DNA of 64,000 nucleotides from Aquipseudomonas guryensis (GTDB lineage Bacteria > Pseudomonadota > Gammaproteobacteria > Pseudomonadales > Pseudomonadaceae), in contig NZ_JACJFN010000002.1 of NCBI RefSeq assembly GCF_014164785.1, positions 744,001 to 808,000 on the forward strand. The letters are read 5' to 3'. Below the pieces are notes generated by a model. It had not been told where the DNA came from. It searched no databases and saw only the letters and a list, made by a program, of their open reading frames with translations. The position numbers and the translations under genes are program-made. Below, one piece after another: positions 10,074 through 18,899 of the stretch. Position 1 is the first letter of the stretch. Each line of letters starts with the position of its first letter.

Positions 10074-11069
10074 ATGATTGAGCAGGACAACCTGCAGTGG
10101 GGCCTGGTGCATGCCTTCGTTCTCGATGGGCGAGGCGGGGCGCGTGGCATTGCCCGTGCAGAACTGGATGGCTTGCAGCTCAAGGCTGAGGAAAGCCTGT
10201 GGTTGCATTGGGATCGCAGTCATCCGCAGGCGCAGGCCTGGCTGCGAAGCCAGAGTGGGCTCGACGAGTTCAGTTGCAATCTGCTGCTGGAAGAAAACAC
10301 CCGCCCACGGGTGCTTGCGTTGCCTGCCGATGAGTTGTTGCTGTTCCTGCGCGGGGTCAACCTCAACCCCGGCGCAGAACCGGAAGACATGGTCTCCGTG
10401 CGCATCTTTGCCGATGCGCAGCGAGTGCTTTCCCTGCGCTTGCGCCCTCTGCGCGCAACCGAAGAGCTGATCGCGCAATTGGCGAAAGGCCAGGGCCCGA
10501 AGAGCTCGGCCGAGCTGATCCTGTTCCTTGCGGAAAACCTCACGGATCGTGTCGACACCCTGGTCAGCGATCTATCCGAGCAGCTTGACGAGCAGGAAGA
10601 GCGCCTGGACAGCAACGAACGCTATCTACCTGATCACAGCCTGATGCTGCAGATTCGCCGGCGCGCCGCCGGGTTACGACGCTTTCTCGCACCGCAGCGC
10701 GATATCTATGCGCAGTTGCTGCGCAATGGTTTCAGCTGGTTTGCTGCCAGCGACACCAGCTACTGGAACGAGCTGCACAATCGCTTGACTCGCTATCTGG
10801 AAGAGCTGGAGCTGGTCCGTGAGCGGGTAGGGCTGGTGCTGGAGTCCGAACACCGGCGCATGAGCGAGCACATGGGGCGCACCATGTACTGGCTCGGCAT
10901 CATTACCGGTTTCTTCCTGCCGATCAGCTGCATCACCGGCCTGCTCGGGATCAATGTCGGCGGCATCCCTGGTGCGGACAGTACGTATGGTTTCCTGATT
11001 GCCTGTGTGCTGATCGGCGCGATGGCCACATTCCAATGGTGGCTGTTTCGCCGATTACGCTGGCTGTAG
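10074..11069 (+). CDS. cmaX: CorA/ZntB-family metal ion transporter CmaX
   Basis: Inner-membrane divalent-cation transporter of 331 residues. A long cytosolic N-terminal domain is followed by two C-terminal transmembrane helices (MYWLGIITGFFLPISCITGL and FLIACVLIGAMATFQWWLF). The signature loop is GINVGGIPG, closer to ZntB-type than to the GMN of magnesium CorA. In P. aeruginosa the first gene of the cmaX-crfX-cmpX-sigX-oprF cluster occupies this place. The transported ion is not determined by the sequence. Confidence 0.88.
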   Translation: MIEQDNLQWGLVHAFVLDGRGGARGIARAELDGLQLKAEESLWLHWDRSHPQAQAWLRSQSGLDEFSCNLLLEENTRPRVLALPADELLLFLRGVNLNPGAEPEDMVSVRIFADAQRVLSLRLRPLRATEELIAQLAKGQGPKSSAELILFLAENLTDRVDTLVSDLSEQLDEQEERLDSNERYLPDHSLMLQIRRRAAGLRRFLAPQRDIYAQLLRNGFSWFAASDTSYWNELHNRLTRYLEELELVRERVGLVLESEHRRMSEHMGRTMYWLGIITGFFLPISCITGLLGINVGGIPGADSTYGFLIACVLIGAMATFQWWLFRRLRWL

Positions 11070-11124
11070 ATGTGACCCCGCCGGACAGGGGCACGTCTAG
11101 GCAACATATCCACGCGAGGTGCGC

Positions 11125-11367
11125 ATGCACGATCCGTTCGAAGAATCCTTGCGCGACTTGCTCAAGTCGCACACGACCACACACGACGACGACGCCACAC
11201 TCGGTCGCGTCCTGAAAACGGCCAACCGTCAGGTTGGCGTGGGCGATCTGTTCAGTCTCATGGGGCACTGTATCGAGGCCCTGATGATTGCGCTGAACAA
11301 CGGCTCGGCCCATGTAACCCCGGTTTCCCGCACCTCATCCCCGCGCTCCGCAGACAAGGCTGATTGA
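11125..11367 (+). CDS. crfX: CrfX-like small conserved protein
   Basis: An 80-residue soluble protein beginning MHDPFEESLRDLLKSH, with a His/Asp-rich patch (HTTTHDDDATL) and a hydrophobic helix (LFSLMGHCIEALMIALNN). Identified by position between cmaX and cmpX. ATG 11125 is 6 nt after a GCGAGG ribosome site; a GTG two codons upstream is possible. Stop lies two bases before cmpX, so the two are coupled. Function is unknown; P. aeruginosa work ties it to the SigX envelope-stress regulon. Confidence 0.82.
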   Translation: MHDPFEESLRDLLKSHTTTHDDDATLGRVLKTANRQVGVGDLFSLMGHCIEALMIALNNGSAHVTPVSRTSSPRSADKAD

Positions 11368-11369
11368 AT

Positions 11370-12194
11370 ATGGAATTCGACCCCTGGACTCAAAGTCTCG
11401 TTAACGCCATGAGCTCGGTGTGGGCTCCTATCGCCGGCTTCATCCCGCGTCTGTTCGGTGCGCTGGTGGTCGTGCTGCTCGGTTTCGTGGTGGCGAAGCT
11501 GCTGGATACTTTGCTCTCCAAACTCCTGGCCAAGGTTGGCCTGGATCGCCTGATGTCGGGTACCGGGCTGACCAAAATGCTCTCCCGCGTAGGCATTCAG
11601 GTGCCGGTTTCCACCTTGATTGGCAAGATCGTCTACTGGTTCATCCTGTTGATCTTCCTGGTTTCCGCCGCCGAGTCCCTAGGCCTGGATCGCGTATCCG
11701 CCACCCTCGACGTACTCGCGCTGTACCTGCCGAAAGTGCTGGGCGCGGCAGCAATCATGCTGGCTGGTGTGTTGTTGGCCCAGCTGCTCAGCGGCATTGT
11801 CCGCGGCGCTGCGGAAGGTGTCGGTCTGGACTATGCCGCCGGCCTGGGGCGTGTTGCCCAGGGGCTGGTGATCATCATCAGCATCTCGGTAGCCATCGGT
11901 CAGTTGGAAGTAAAAACCGAACTGCTCAACAACGTGATCGCCATCGTGCTGATCTCCATTGGTCTGGCGATTGCCTTGGCTCTGGGGTTGGGCAGTCGCG
12001 ATATTGCCGGGCAGATCCTCGCTGGTATTTATGTGCGCGAACTGTATGAAGTCGGGCAACAAGTGAAGGTGGGTGAGGTCGAAGGGCAGATCGAGGAGAT
12101 CGGGACGGTAAAAACCGTACTCCTGACCGAGGAGGGCGAGCTGGTTTCGCTGGCCAATCGCACTTTGCTCGAGCAGCACGTCAGCAGTCGCTGA
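11370..12194 (+). CDS. cmpX: Small-conductance mechanosensitive channel-like protein CmpX
   Basis: Inner-membrane protein of 274 residues. Hydrophobic segments near residues 25-45, 85-105, 120-150, 165-185 and 190-210 are followed by a cytosolic stretch resembling the MscS beta domain (VKVGEVEGQIEEIGTVKT). A role in sensing membrane state and modulating SigX activity is known for the P. aeruginosa homologue. ATG 11370 follows crfX by two bases; the upstream TTG 11364 is less likely. Confidence 0.88.
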   Translation: MEFDPWTQSLVNAMSSVWAPIAGFIPRLFGALVVVLLGFVVAKLLDTLLSKLLAKVGLDRLMSGTGLTKMLSRVGIQVPVSTLIGKIVYWFILLIFLVSAAESLGLDRVSATLDVLALYLPKVLGAAAIMLAGVLLAQLLSGIVRGAAEGVGLDYAAGLGRVAQGLVIIISISVAIGQLEVKTELLNNVIAIVLISIGLAIALALGLGSRDIAGQILAGIYVRELYEVGQQVKVGEVEGQIEEIGTVKTVLLTEEGELVSLANRTLLEQHVSSR

Positions 12195-12225
12195 CAATCA
12201 ATCCCTGCTAATGTATGCCGCCAGT

Positions 12226-12241
12226 GCCCACACCTGTGGGC
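12226..12241 (+). promoter_or_regulatory. Perfect inverted repeat upstream of sigX
   Basis: GCCCACA / TGTGGGC arms separated by CC, 40 bases before the sigX start and 31 after cmpX. No T-run follows, so it may be an attenuator, a weak transcript boundary or a protein site in the sigX promoter region. Confidence 0.4.
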
Positions 12242-12280
12242 GTTGGCTGCCACCTGACCTCTTTGTCGGCACGACCCGTT

Positions 12281-12871
12281 TTGAATACAGGCCAATCGCT
12301 ATCCATGCGTTACGATCCGCGCGAACTCTCGGATGAGGAGTTGGTGCAGCGGGCGCATGTCGAACTGTTTCACGTCACTCGCGCATATGAAGAACTCATG
12401 CGGCGCTACCAGCGCACCCTGTTCAATGTATGTGCCCGTTATTTGGGTAATGAACGTGATGCGGATGATGTTTGTCAGGAAGTCATGCTCAAGGTCTTGT
12501 ATGGCCTGAAGAACTTTGAAGGCAAGTCCAAGTTTAAAACATGGCTATATAGCATCACTTATAACGAATGCATTACCCAATATCGCAAAGAGCGCCGCAA
12601 ACGTCGTTTGCTTGATGCACTAAGTCTCGATCCGCTGGAAGAAGCGTCCGAAGAAAAGACCCCCAAAGCTGAAGAGCGTGGAGGTCTTGATCGCTGGCTG
12701 GTGCATGTCAATCCAATAGACCGGGAAATCCTGGTTTTGCGTTTTGTCGCTGAGCTGGAATTCCAGGAAATTGCCGACATCATGCACATGGGTCTCAGTG
12801 CTACGAAAATGCGCTACAAACGGGCACTTGACCGTTTGCGCGAAAAATTTGCCGGCGTCGACGAAACTTAA
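12281..12871 (+). CDS. sigX: ECF RNA polymerase sigma factor SigX
   Basis: Extracytoplasmic-function sigma factor that in P. aeruginosa directs transcription of oprF and of membrane-lipid genes. Region 2 (YQRTLFNVCARYLGNERDAD, then FKTWLYSITYN) and region 4 (DREILVLRFVAELEFQEIAD) are intact. The TTG start at 12281 gives 196 residues and an N-terminus (LNTGQSLSTR-like) that fits Pseudomonas SigX as I remember it; ATG 12305 would give 188. Neither has a good ribosome site. No anti-sigma gene is adjacent, as usual for SigX. Confidence 0.92.
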   Translation: MNTGQSLSMRYDPRELSDEELVQRAHVELFHVTRAYEELMRRYQRTLFNVCARYLGNERDADDVCQEVMLKVLYGLKNFEGKSKFKTWLYSITYNECITQYRKERRKRRLLDALSLDPLEEASEEKTPKAEERGGLDRWLVHVNPIDREILVLRFVAELEFQEIADIMHMGLSATKMRYKRALDRLREKFAGVDET

Positions 12872-12929
12872 TCTGCGGCAAATTATCTCAAGCACGCTGC
12901 CCGGTCATTCTGGTAGACTCCGCCACCAA

Positions 12930-12956
12930 GTTGCTCCGCATGACCGTTGGGGCAAC
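12930..12956 (+). promoter_or_regulatory. Hairpin in the sigX-oprF intergenic leader
   Basis: GTTGCTCC (12930-12937) can pair with GGGGCAAC (12949-12956), 8 bp with one G-U pair and an 11-nt loop, 30 bases before the oprF start. No T-run. It could limit read-through from sigX or structure the oprF leader. Confidence 0.4.
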
Positions 12957-12986
12957 TCACTGCAATATCATGATGGGGATTTACGG

Positions 12987-14021
12987 ATGAAACTGAAAAA
13001 CACCTTGGGCGTAGTCATCGGCTCGCTGATCGCTGCTTCTTCGCTGAATGCACTGGCACAAGGCCAAGGCGCTGTTGAAATCGAAGGCTTCGCCAAGAAA
13101 GAGTTCTTTGATAGCGCCCGCGACTTTGACAACAACGGCAACCTGTTCGGTGCCTCCGTTGGCTACTTCCTGACCGACGACGTGGAACTGCGTCTGGGTT
13201 ACGACGAAGTACACAACGCCCGTAGCGACGACGGCCGTAACATCAAAGGCTCCAACACCGCTCTGGATGCCCTGTACCACTTCAACGCCCCGGGCGACAC
13301 CCTGCGTCCGTACGTATCCGCTGGCTTCTCTGACCAGAGCATCGGCCAGAATGGCAACGGCGGCCGTAACGGCTCCACCTTCGCCAACCTGGGCGGCGGT
13401 GCCAAGATGTACTTCACCGAGAACTTCTATGCCCGCGCTGGCGTTGAAGCTCAGTACAACATCGACCAGGGCGACACTGAGTGGGCCCCGAGCGTTGGTA
13501 TCGGCCTGAACTTCGGTGGCGGCTCCAAGCCTGCTGCCCCGGCCGCTGAGCCGGTTGCTGACGTGTGCAGCGACAGCGACAACGACGGCGTTTGCGACAA
13601 CGTCGACAAGTGCCCGGACACCCCGGCCAATACCACCGTTGACGCCGATGGCTGCCCGGCTGTTGCTGAAGTGGTTCGTGTTGAGCTGGACGTGAAGTTC
13701 GACTTCGACAAGGCCCAGGTCAAAGAAGAAAGCTACGGTGACATCAAGAACCTGGCTGACTTCATGAACCAGTACCCGCAAACCGCTACCACCGTGGAAG
13801 GTCACACTGACTCCGTGGGTACCGACGCTTACAACCAGAAGCTGTCCGAGCGTCGTGCCAACGCCGTTCGTGATGTTCTGGTCAACCAGTACAGCGTCGG
13901 CGCCGAGCGCGTTAACTCGGTCGGTTACGGCGAGTCCCGCCCGGTTGCAGACAACGCTAGCGAAGCTGGCCGCGCTGTTAACCGTCGCGTAGAAGCTGAA
14001 GTAGAAGCTCAGGCCAAGTAA
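12987..14021 (+). CDS. oprF: Major outer-membrane porin OprF
   Basis: OmpA-family porin and peptidoglycan anchor of 344 residues. A signal peptide (MKLKNTLGVVIGSL, cleavage after ALA at residue 24) precedes an eight-strand barrel domain. A Pro/Ala hinge and a four-cysteine Asp-rich segment (DVCSDSDNDGVCDNVDKC) follow, then the OmpA peptidoglycan-binding domain (FDFDKAQVK, VEGHTDSVGTDAYNQKLSER). ATG 12987 is the family start; the open frame reaches back into sigX. Likely transcribed from a SigX-dependent promoter in the intergenic region as well as by read-through. Confidence 0.97.
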   Translation: MKLKNTLGVVIGSLIAASSLNALAQGQGAVEIEGFAKKEFFDSARDFDNNGNLFGASVGYFLTDDVELRLGYDEVHNARSDDGRNIKGSNTALDALYHFNAPGDTLRPYVSAGFSDQSIGQNGNGGRNGSTFANLGGGAKMYFTENFYARAGVEAQYNIDQGDTEWAPSVGIGLNFGGGSKPAAPAAEPVADVCSDSDNDGVCDNVDKCPDTPANTTVDADGCPAVAEVVRVELDVKFDFDKAQVKEESYGDIKNLADFMNQYPQTATTVEGHTDSVGTDAYNQKLSERRANAVRDVLVNQYSVGAERVNSVGYGESRPVADNASEAGRAVNRRVEAEVEAQAK

Positions 14022-14040
14022 TTGCCCCTGTAGCTTCACA

Positions 14041-14069
14041 AAAAACCCGGCCTCGGCCGGGTTTTTTGT
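14041..14069 (+). terminator. oprF terminator
   Basis: Strong hairpin AAAAACCCGGCC / GGCCGGGTTTTTT starting 20 bases after the oprF stop, with a T-run. A classic intrinsic terminator for a highly expressed gene. Confidence 0.93.
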
Positions 14070-14186
14070 ACCCAACATAATCTTATTTAGCTGGCCCCGA
14101 TAGTGTCCTCATCCGCGCCATTGTAAGGCCCGCGCCGCCTGATTAGACTGCGCGACAGTTTATTCATAGTTGTATCCAGGACTCCC

Positions 14187-15026
14187 ATGATCAAGAAATG
14201 TCTCTTCCCGGCTGCCGGTTATGGCACCCGCTTTCTTCCCGCAACCAAGGCCATGCCCAAGGAAATGCTGCCAGTGGTCAACAAACCACTGATCCAGTAC
14301 GGCGTTGAGGAGGCTCTGGAAGCAGGACTGACCGAAATTGCCATGGTCACCGGGCGCGGCAAGCGCGCTCTGGAAGACCACTTCGACATCAGCTACGAGC
14401 TGGAACATCAGATCCAGGGCACCGACAAGGAGAAGTACCTGGTCGGCATCCGTCGCCTGATCGATGAGTGCAGCTTTGCCTACACCCGTCAGGTCGAAAT
14501 GAAGGGCCTGGGGCATGCGATTCTCAGTGGCCGCCCGCTGATTGGTGACGAGCCGTTCGCGGTAGTCCTGGCCGACGACCTGTGTTTGAACCTCGAAGGC
14601 GATGGCGTGCTGCAGCAGATGGTCAAGCTGTACAACCAGTTCCGCTGCTCCATCGTGGCGATCCAGGAAGTGCCGCCGGAAGAAACTTCGAAATATGGCG
14701 TGATTTCCGGCGAGATGATCCGCGATGACATCTACCGGGTGAACACCATGGTCGAGAAGCCGAAGCCGGAAGACGCACCGTCCAATCTGGCGATCATCGG
14801 CCGTTACATCCTTACCCCGGATATTTTCGAACTGATCGAGAAGACCGAACCGGGCAAGGGTGGCGAGATCCAGATCACCGATGCGCTGATGAAACAGGCT
14901 CAGGATGGTTGCGTGATCGCCTACAAGTTCAAAGGTAAGCGTTTCGACTGTGGTGGCGCGGAGGGCTACATTGACGCGACCAACTTCTGCTTCGAACACC
15001 TGTACAAGACCGGCCGGGCCTACTGA
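14187..15026 (+). CDS. galU: UTP-glucose-1-phosphate uridylyltransferase
   Basis: Makes UDP-glucose from UTP and glucose-1-phosphate for LPS core, exopolysaccharide and glycan precursors. At 279 residues it is full length. Visible are the nucleotidyltransferase loop AAGYGTRFLPATKAMPKEML, the metal/sugar site segment VVLADDLCL, VEKPKPEDAPS, and GKGGEIQITDAL. Single-gene unit between the oprF terminator and its own terminator. Confidence 0.96.
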   Translation: MIKKCLFPAAGYGTRFLPATKAMPKEMLPVVNKPLIQYGVEEALEAGLTEIAMVTGRGKRALEDHFDISYELEHQIQGTDKEKYLVGIRRLIDECSFAYTRQVEMKGLGHAILSGRPLIGDEPFAVVLADDLCLNLEGDGVLQQMVKLYNQFRCSIVAIQEVPPEETSKYGVISGEMIRDDIYRVNTMVEKPKPEDAPSNLAIIGRYILTPDIFELIEKTEPGKGGEIQITDALMKQAQDGCVIAYKFKGKRFDCGGAEGYIDATNFCFEHLYKTGRAY

Positions 15027-15045
15027 TTCCAGGCGCCATGCCAGC

Positions 15046-15068
15046 AAAGCCACCTGCGGGTGGCTTTT
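15046..15068. terminator. galU terminator (also serves the convergent VOC gene)
   Basis: Perfect 9-bp stem AAAGCCACC / GGTGGCTTT with a TGCG tetraloop and T-run. On the minus strand the same hairpin lies just after the VOC gene stop at 15074. Confidence 0.85.
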
Positions 15069-15073
15069 GCATT

Positions 15074-15496
15074 TCAGGGGATTGGCAGGTGCTCGGAGCC
15101 AGGCCCGAGCGGTTGGCCATAGCTGAACTCGACATAGTTGCCCGCGGGGTCGCGTAATCCGCAGTAGTAGCCGACAGGGTAGGGCTCCTCACGCGGTGCC
15201 CAGATCAGGCAGCCTGCCAGTTCTGCTTGCTGGGCGACTGTGTCGACCTGCTGACGACTGTCCAGGGCGAAGCCGAAATGGCTGTAATCGTCCGCGGCGA
15301 GGTAGCGTTCAGCCCCACCGGGCATGATCACGAAAATGAACTGGTGCTCTTTGCCTGGCTCGGCCATCCACACGATTTTCGAACCCTTGCCGGCCCGCTC
15401 ATGGATGATGCGCATGCCGCAGAATTGCTCGTAGAAGTCGATGCAGGCCTGCAAGTCGGGAACATGCAGGGCGATATGGGTCAGGCTAGGGCGCAT
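15074..15496 (-). CDS. VOC-superfamily (glyoxalase/dioxygenase-like) protein
   Basis: A 140-residue vicinal-oxygen-chelate protein: N-terminal [20 protein letters not shown] with a likely metal histidine (H in THIALHV), SHFGFALDS and a C-terminal [14 protein letters not shown] with the metal-ligand glutamate. Starting at ATG 15496 places an AGGAG ribosome site 8 nt upstream; the open frame runs further to 15571 into the gor leader. A ring-cleavage-dioxygenase-like gene sits between galU and gor in P. aeruginosa too. Substrate unknown. Confidence 0.82.
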   Translation of the reverse strand: MRPSLTHIALHVPDLQACIDFYEQFCGMRIIHERAGKGSKIVWMAEPGKEHQFIFVIMPGGAERYLAADDYSHFGFALDSRQQVDTVAQQAELAGCLIWAPREEPYPVGYYCGLRDPAGNYVEFSYGQPLGPGSEHLPIP

Positions 15497-15569
15497 CTCA
15501 GGCACTCCTGGCGAACGCTCGACGAGGACGTTGGGGTATGCTGGCAGCCTGTTAAGGAGATCACAACCC

Positions 15570-16928
15570 ATGCCCTACGACTTCGATCTTTTCGTCATTG
15601 GTGCCGGTTCCGGCGGTGTACGTGCCGCACGTTTCGCAGCGGGCTATGGCGCCAAGGTGGCGGTAGCGGAAAGCCGTTACCTGGGCGGCACCTGCGTCAA
15701 TGTAGGCTGCGTGCCGAAGAAACTGCTGGTCTACGGCGCCCATTTGGCCGAGACCTTCGAGCAGGCGCAGGGCTTCGGCTGGAGCAGTGAACAGCCTAGC
15801 TTCGACTGGCCGACCCTGATCAACAACAAGAATCGCGAGATTCAGCGTCTCAATGGCATCTACCGCAATCTGCTGGTCAACAGCGGTGTAGAGCTGCTGG
15901 AGGGACACGCTCGCCTGCTCGACAAGCACAGCGTCGAGGTCAACGGCCAGCGTTACAGCGCGGCCAATATCCTCATCGCCACCGGTGGCTGGCCGCAAGT
16001 GCCGGACATTCCCGGCAAGGAACTGGCTATCACCTCCAACGAGGCGTTCTTTCTCAAGACACTGCCCAAGCGTGTGCTGGTGGTCGGGGGCGGCTATATC
16101 GCCGTCGAGTTCGCCTCGATCTTCCATGGCCTCGGTGCGCAGACCTCGCTGCTGTACCGCGGTGAGTTGTTCCTGCGCGGTTTCGATAGTGCGGTACGCC
16201 AGCACCTGAAAGACGAGCTGACCCGCAAGGGACTGGACCTGCAATTCAACTGTGATATCACCCGGATTGAGCGACAAGAGGACGGCAGCCTGCTTGCCAC
16301 GCTGCAGAATGGTCGCCAGTTGCCGGCCGATTGCGTGTTCTACGCCACTGGGCGTAGGCCGATGCTGGACAATCTCGGCCTGGAAAATACCGCCGTCGAG
16401 CTGGATGAGCGAGGCTTCATCAAGGTCGACGAGCATTACGTGAGTAGCGAACCTTCGATTCTCGCCCTCGGTGATGTGATCGGTCGTGTGCAGCTGACGC
16501 CGGTGGCTCTGGCTGAAGGCATGGCCGTAGCCCGTCGGTTGTTCCGTCCGCAGGAGTACCGCAAAGTGGATTACAACCTGATCCCGACCGCCGTATTCAG
16601 CTTGCCGAATATTGCCACCGTAGGCCTGAGCGAAGAGCAGGCGAGGGCGGCAGGGCATGTGGTCAAGGTGTTCGAGAGTCGCTTCCGGCCGATGCAGCTG
16701 AGCCTAACCGAATGCCAGGAGCGAACCTTGATGAAGCTGGTGGTGGATGCCGAGAATGATCGCGTGCTTGGCTGCCACATGGTCGGCCCGGACTCGGGTG
16801 AGATCATTCAGGGTCTGGCCGTGGCACTCAAGGCTGGCGCGACCAAGCAGATCTTCGACGAGACGCTGGGCATCCATCCAACAGCCGCCGAGGAGTTTGT
16901 TACCATGCGCACCCCTGTAAGCGCCTGA
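15570..16928 (+). CDS. gor: Glutathione-disulfide reductase
   Basis: NADPH-dependent flavoenzyme of 452 residues that keeps glutathione reduced. FAD motif GAGSGG at residues 11-16, redox-active pair C42/C47 in [18 protein letters not shown] motif [15 protein letters not shown]-binding ALGDVIG and the C-terminal catalytic H-P in [17 protein letters not shown] 15570 has AAGGAGA nine bases upstream. Divergent from the VOC gene, whose start is only 73 bp away, so their promoters overlap. Confidence 0.95.
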   Translation: MPYDFDLFVIGAGSGGVRAARFAAGYGAKVAVAESRYLGGTCVNVGCVPKKLLVYGAHLAETFEQAQGFGWSSEQPSFDWPTLINNKNREIQRLNGIYRNLLVNSGVELLEGHARLLDKHSVEVNGQRYSAANILIATGGWPQVPDIPGKELAITSNEAFFLKTLPKRVLVVGGGYIAVEFASIFHGLGAQTSLLYRGELFLRGFDSAVRQHLKDELTRKGLDLQFNCDITRIERQEDGSLLATLQNGRQLPADCVFYATGRRPMLDNLGLENTAVELDERGFIKVDEHYVSSEPSILALGDVIGRVQLTPVALAEGMAVARRLFRPQEYRKVDYNLIPTAVFSLPNIATVGLSEEQARAAGHVVKVFESRFRPMQLSLTECQERTLMKLVVDAENDRVLGCHMVGPDSGEIIQGLAVALKAGATKQIFDETLGIHPTAAEEFVTMRTPVSA

Positions 16929-16934
16929 GTTCCC

Positions 16935-17558
16935 ATGCAACAGCTTTTCTACCTGGCCGACCTGTTTGGCGTCGCCGTATTTGCCATTACCGGCGCGCTG
17001 ATGGCCGGACGCAAATCCATGGATCTGTTCGGTGTGCTGGTGATCGCCATCGTCACCGCGCTAGGCGGTGGGACCCTGCGAGATGTGATCCTGGATAACC
17101 ATCCGGTCAGCTGGATCCGCAACGATACCTACATCCTGGTTGCCTCGCTGGCAGCCATCGGCACCGTGCTGTGGGTACGCCTGACCCGGCCGATCCATGA
17201 GCGCGGCCTGCTGATTGCGGATGCCTTTGGTCTGGCGGTGTTCACCGTGATCGGCACAGAAGTCGCCCTGCAGCACAATGTGCCCTACAGCACTGCGGTG
17301 ATCATGGGCGTGATGACCGGCGTGGCCGGTGGTGTCATGCGCGATGTGATCTGCAACGAGATTCCGCTGATCTTCAAGAAAGAGATCTACGCCACCGCCT
17401 GCATTCTCGGTTCGCTGGTGTTCATTGCCCTGCGTGAGCTGCAGACGCCGCATTGGCTGGACACCGGGATAGCCATGCTAACTGTGCTGGGTGTGCGCCT
17501 GGCGGCCATCCAGTGGCACCTGGGCCTGCCGCAGTTCCATTTGCTGGATCGCGACTGA
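16935..17558 (+). CDS. TRIC-like (UPF0126) cation channel family membrane protein
   Basis: Inner-membrane protein of 207 residues with two related halves, each containing a glycine-rich GGG-(T/V)-x-R-D motif (GGGTLRDVILDN and GGVMRDVICNE), the signature of the UPF0126/trimeric intracellular cation channel family. About six to seven hydrophobic helices. It starts six bases after gor, suggesting co-transcription. Family members conduct potassium in vitro; role here is not shown. Confidence 0.87.
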   Translation: MQQLFYLADLFGVAVFAITGALMAGRKSMDLFGVLVIAIVTALGGGTLRDVILDNHPVSWIRNDTYILVASLAAIGTVLWVRLTRPIHERGLLIADAFGLAVFTVIGTEVALQHNVPYSTAVIMGVMTGVAGGVMRDVICNEIPLIFKKEIYATACILGSLVFIALRELQTPHWLDTGIAMLTVLGVRLAAIQWHLGLPQFHLLDRD

Positions 17559-17576
17559 GCCCAGGCGCCGCCTTGC

Positions 17577-18041
17577 TCAGTGGTGGGCGTGGGCATCGGC
17601 AGGCGCTTCGGCTTCGATAGCCACCTCTACATCGACCTTGCCAGCCTTCTCGAATTCCAGGGTCAGTGCAAAACGCTCGCCGGCCACCAGTGGTTGAGTC
17701 AGGCCGAACAGCATCACGTGATTGCCGCCTGGGGCGAAGCGTACTTCGCCACCAGCCGGGATGCTCACTGAGTCGACCTTCTGCATCTTCATCACATCGC
17801 CTAGCATCAGATGGGTATGCAGCTCGGCTTTGGCTGCCCGCAGCGTACTGACGGCAAGCAGCCGATCTGCACTTTGCGCTTGATTATGCACGATGAAATA
17901 GGCGCCGCCGTTAGGGGCATTGGGGGGCAGGGCGCGCGACCAAGGGTGCTCGATATGCAGATCGCCTACGGTGAACTCATGAGCCTGCGCGGAGTTACCG
18001 AACAGGGTCAGCATGGCAAGGGCGGCCAGTTTCAGGCGCAT
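17577..18041 (-). CDS. Periplasmic copper chaperone PCuAC family
   Basis: A 154-residue secreted protein: signal peptide MRLKLAALAMLTLFGNSAQA, then the PCuAC domain with copper ligands in AELHTHLML, the MKMQKVD segment and GNHVMLFGL, matching the family's H/M-x10-M-x21-H-x-M pattern approximately. Its tail is rich in His (DAHAHH), adding possible metal ligands. Such proteins deliver Cu(I) to cytochrome oxidase or buffer periplasmic copper. Starts 186 bp from and divergent to the pqiA-type genes. Confidence 0.88.
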   Translation of the reverse strand: MRLKLAALAMLTLFGNSAQAHEFTVGDLHIEHPWSRALPPNAPNGGAYFIVHNQAQSADRLLAVSTLRAAKAELHTHLMLGDVMKMQKVDSVSIPAGGEVRFAPGGNHVMLFGLTQPLVAGERFALTLEFEKAGKVDVEVAIEAEAPADAHAHH

Positions 18042-18153
18042 CGTGGAAGTGTCTCCTGATTGTCAGTTGGCCAACCCTAGCATGAAGCCAGCCGCCATAG
18101 GCTGTGGCAAAGCAGCACAGATTATTCAGAATACGGATGTTCAAGCGGGTTAA

Positions 18154-18171
18154 ACCTGCAGCTGTGCAGGT
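18154..18171. promoter_or_regulatory. Inverted repeat upstream of pqiA-type genes
   Basis: ACCTGCA / TGCAGGT, 7-bp perfect arms with a GCTG centre, 57 bp before the first pqiA-type start and within the divergent intergenic region. Followed by TATTAT at 18171-18176, a possible -10 element. Could be an operator; no regulator is assigned. Confidence 0.35.
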
Positions 18172-18227
18172 ATTATCTGCAAGCCAGCATCAGCCAAGCC
18201 GGCCTGCGATGAGTACGGAGCAATTCA

Positions 18228-18899
18228 ATGATTCAGGATTCGGGGCAACCCGTGCATACCCGGCAAGCGCTACCGCCGCTGAAGGATCTGATTGCCTGTC
18301 ATGAGTGCGATCTACTGATGCATCATCCGCATGTTGGTGAAGAGCAGAAAGCCAGCTGCCCGCGTTGTGGCTACGAGCTGGTGGTACACCGTGCGCAGAT
18401 GCAGCGCCGCGCCCTGGCCCTGGTGCTGACGGCATTGCTGCTGTTTATCCCGGCCAACTTCCTGCCGATCATGAGCCTTAACCTGCTGGGCCAAAACGCC
18501 GTCGACACGGTGTGGAGCGGGGTAGTGGGGCTGTATCACTCCAACATGGAAATCGTGGCAGTGGTGGTCTTTCTCTGCAGCATGCTGATTCCATTGGTCA
18601 AGCTGCTGTGCCAGCTTCTGGTGCTACTGAGCCTGCCATTTCCCAGTTGGCGCCCGCTGGGCACGCAGCTATACCGGACTTATCACCACCTGCGTGAGTG
18701 GGGCATGCTGGAGGTCTATCTGTTCGGCATCCTGGTCTCGATCGTCAAATTGATTGACCTGGCCGACCTGCATCTTGGCGTCGGCATGGCCTGTTTCATC
18801 GCCTTGATGCTGGCTCAGGTGTGGCTCGAGGTGACCATGTCTCCGCACCAGGTGTGGGATGCACTCAGTGAAGAGGAAGATAACCATGCGCGCACTTGA
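18228..18899 (+). CDS. Paraquat-inducible protein A-type membrane protein (first of pair)
   Basis: Inner-membrane protein of 223 residues: N-terminal zinc-ribbon (CHECDLLM and CPRCGYEL) then four hydrophobic helices, with the conserved LLFIPANFLPIM in the first. PqiA proteins belong to a lipid-transport system with the MCE protein PqiB and lipoprotein PqiC bridging inner and outer membranes. Here the next gene is a second PqiA-type gene and no PqiB follows in the window. The E. coli PqiA is a single longer protein equivalent to the two halves. Confidence 0.88.
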   Translation: MIQDSGQPVHTRQALPPLKDLIACHECDLLMHHPHVGEEQKASCPRCGYELVVHRAQMQRRALALVLTALLLFIPANFLPIMSLNLLGQNAVDTVWSGVVGLYHSNMEIVAVVVFLCSMLIPLVKLLCQLLVLLSLPFPSWRPLGTQLYRTYHHLREWGMLEVYLFGILVSIVKLIDLADLHLGVGMACFIALMLAQVWLEVTMSPHQVWDALSEEEDNHART

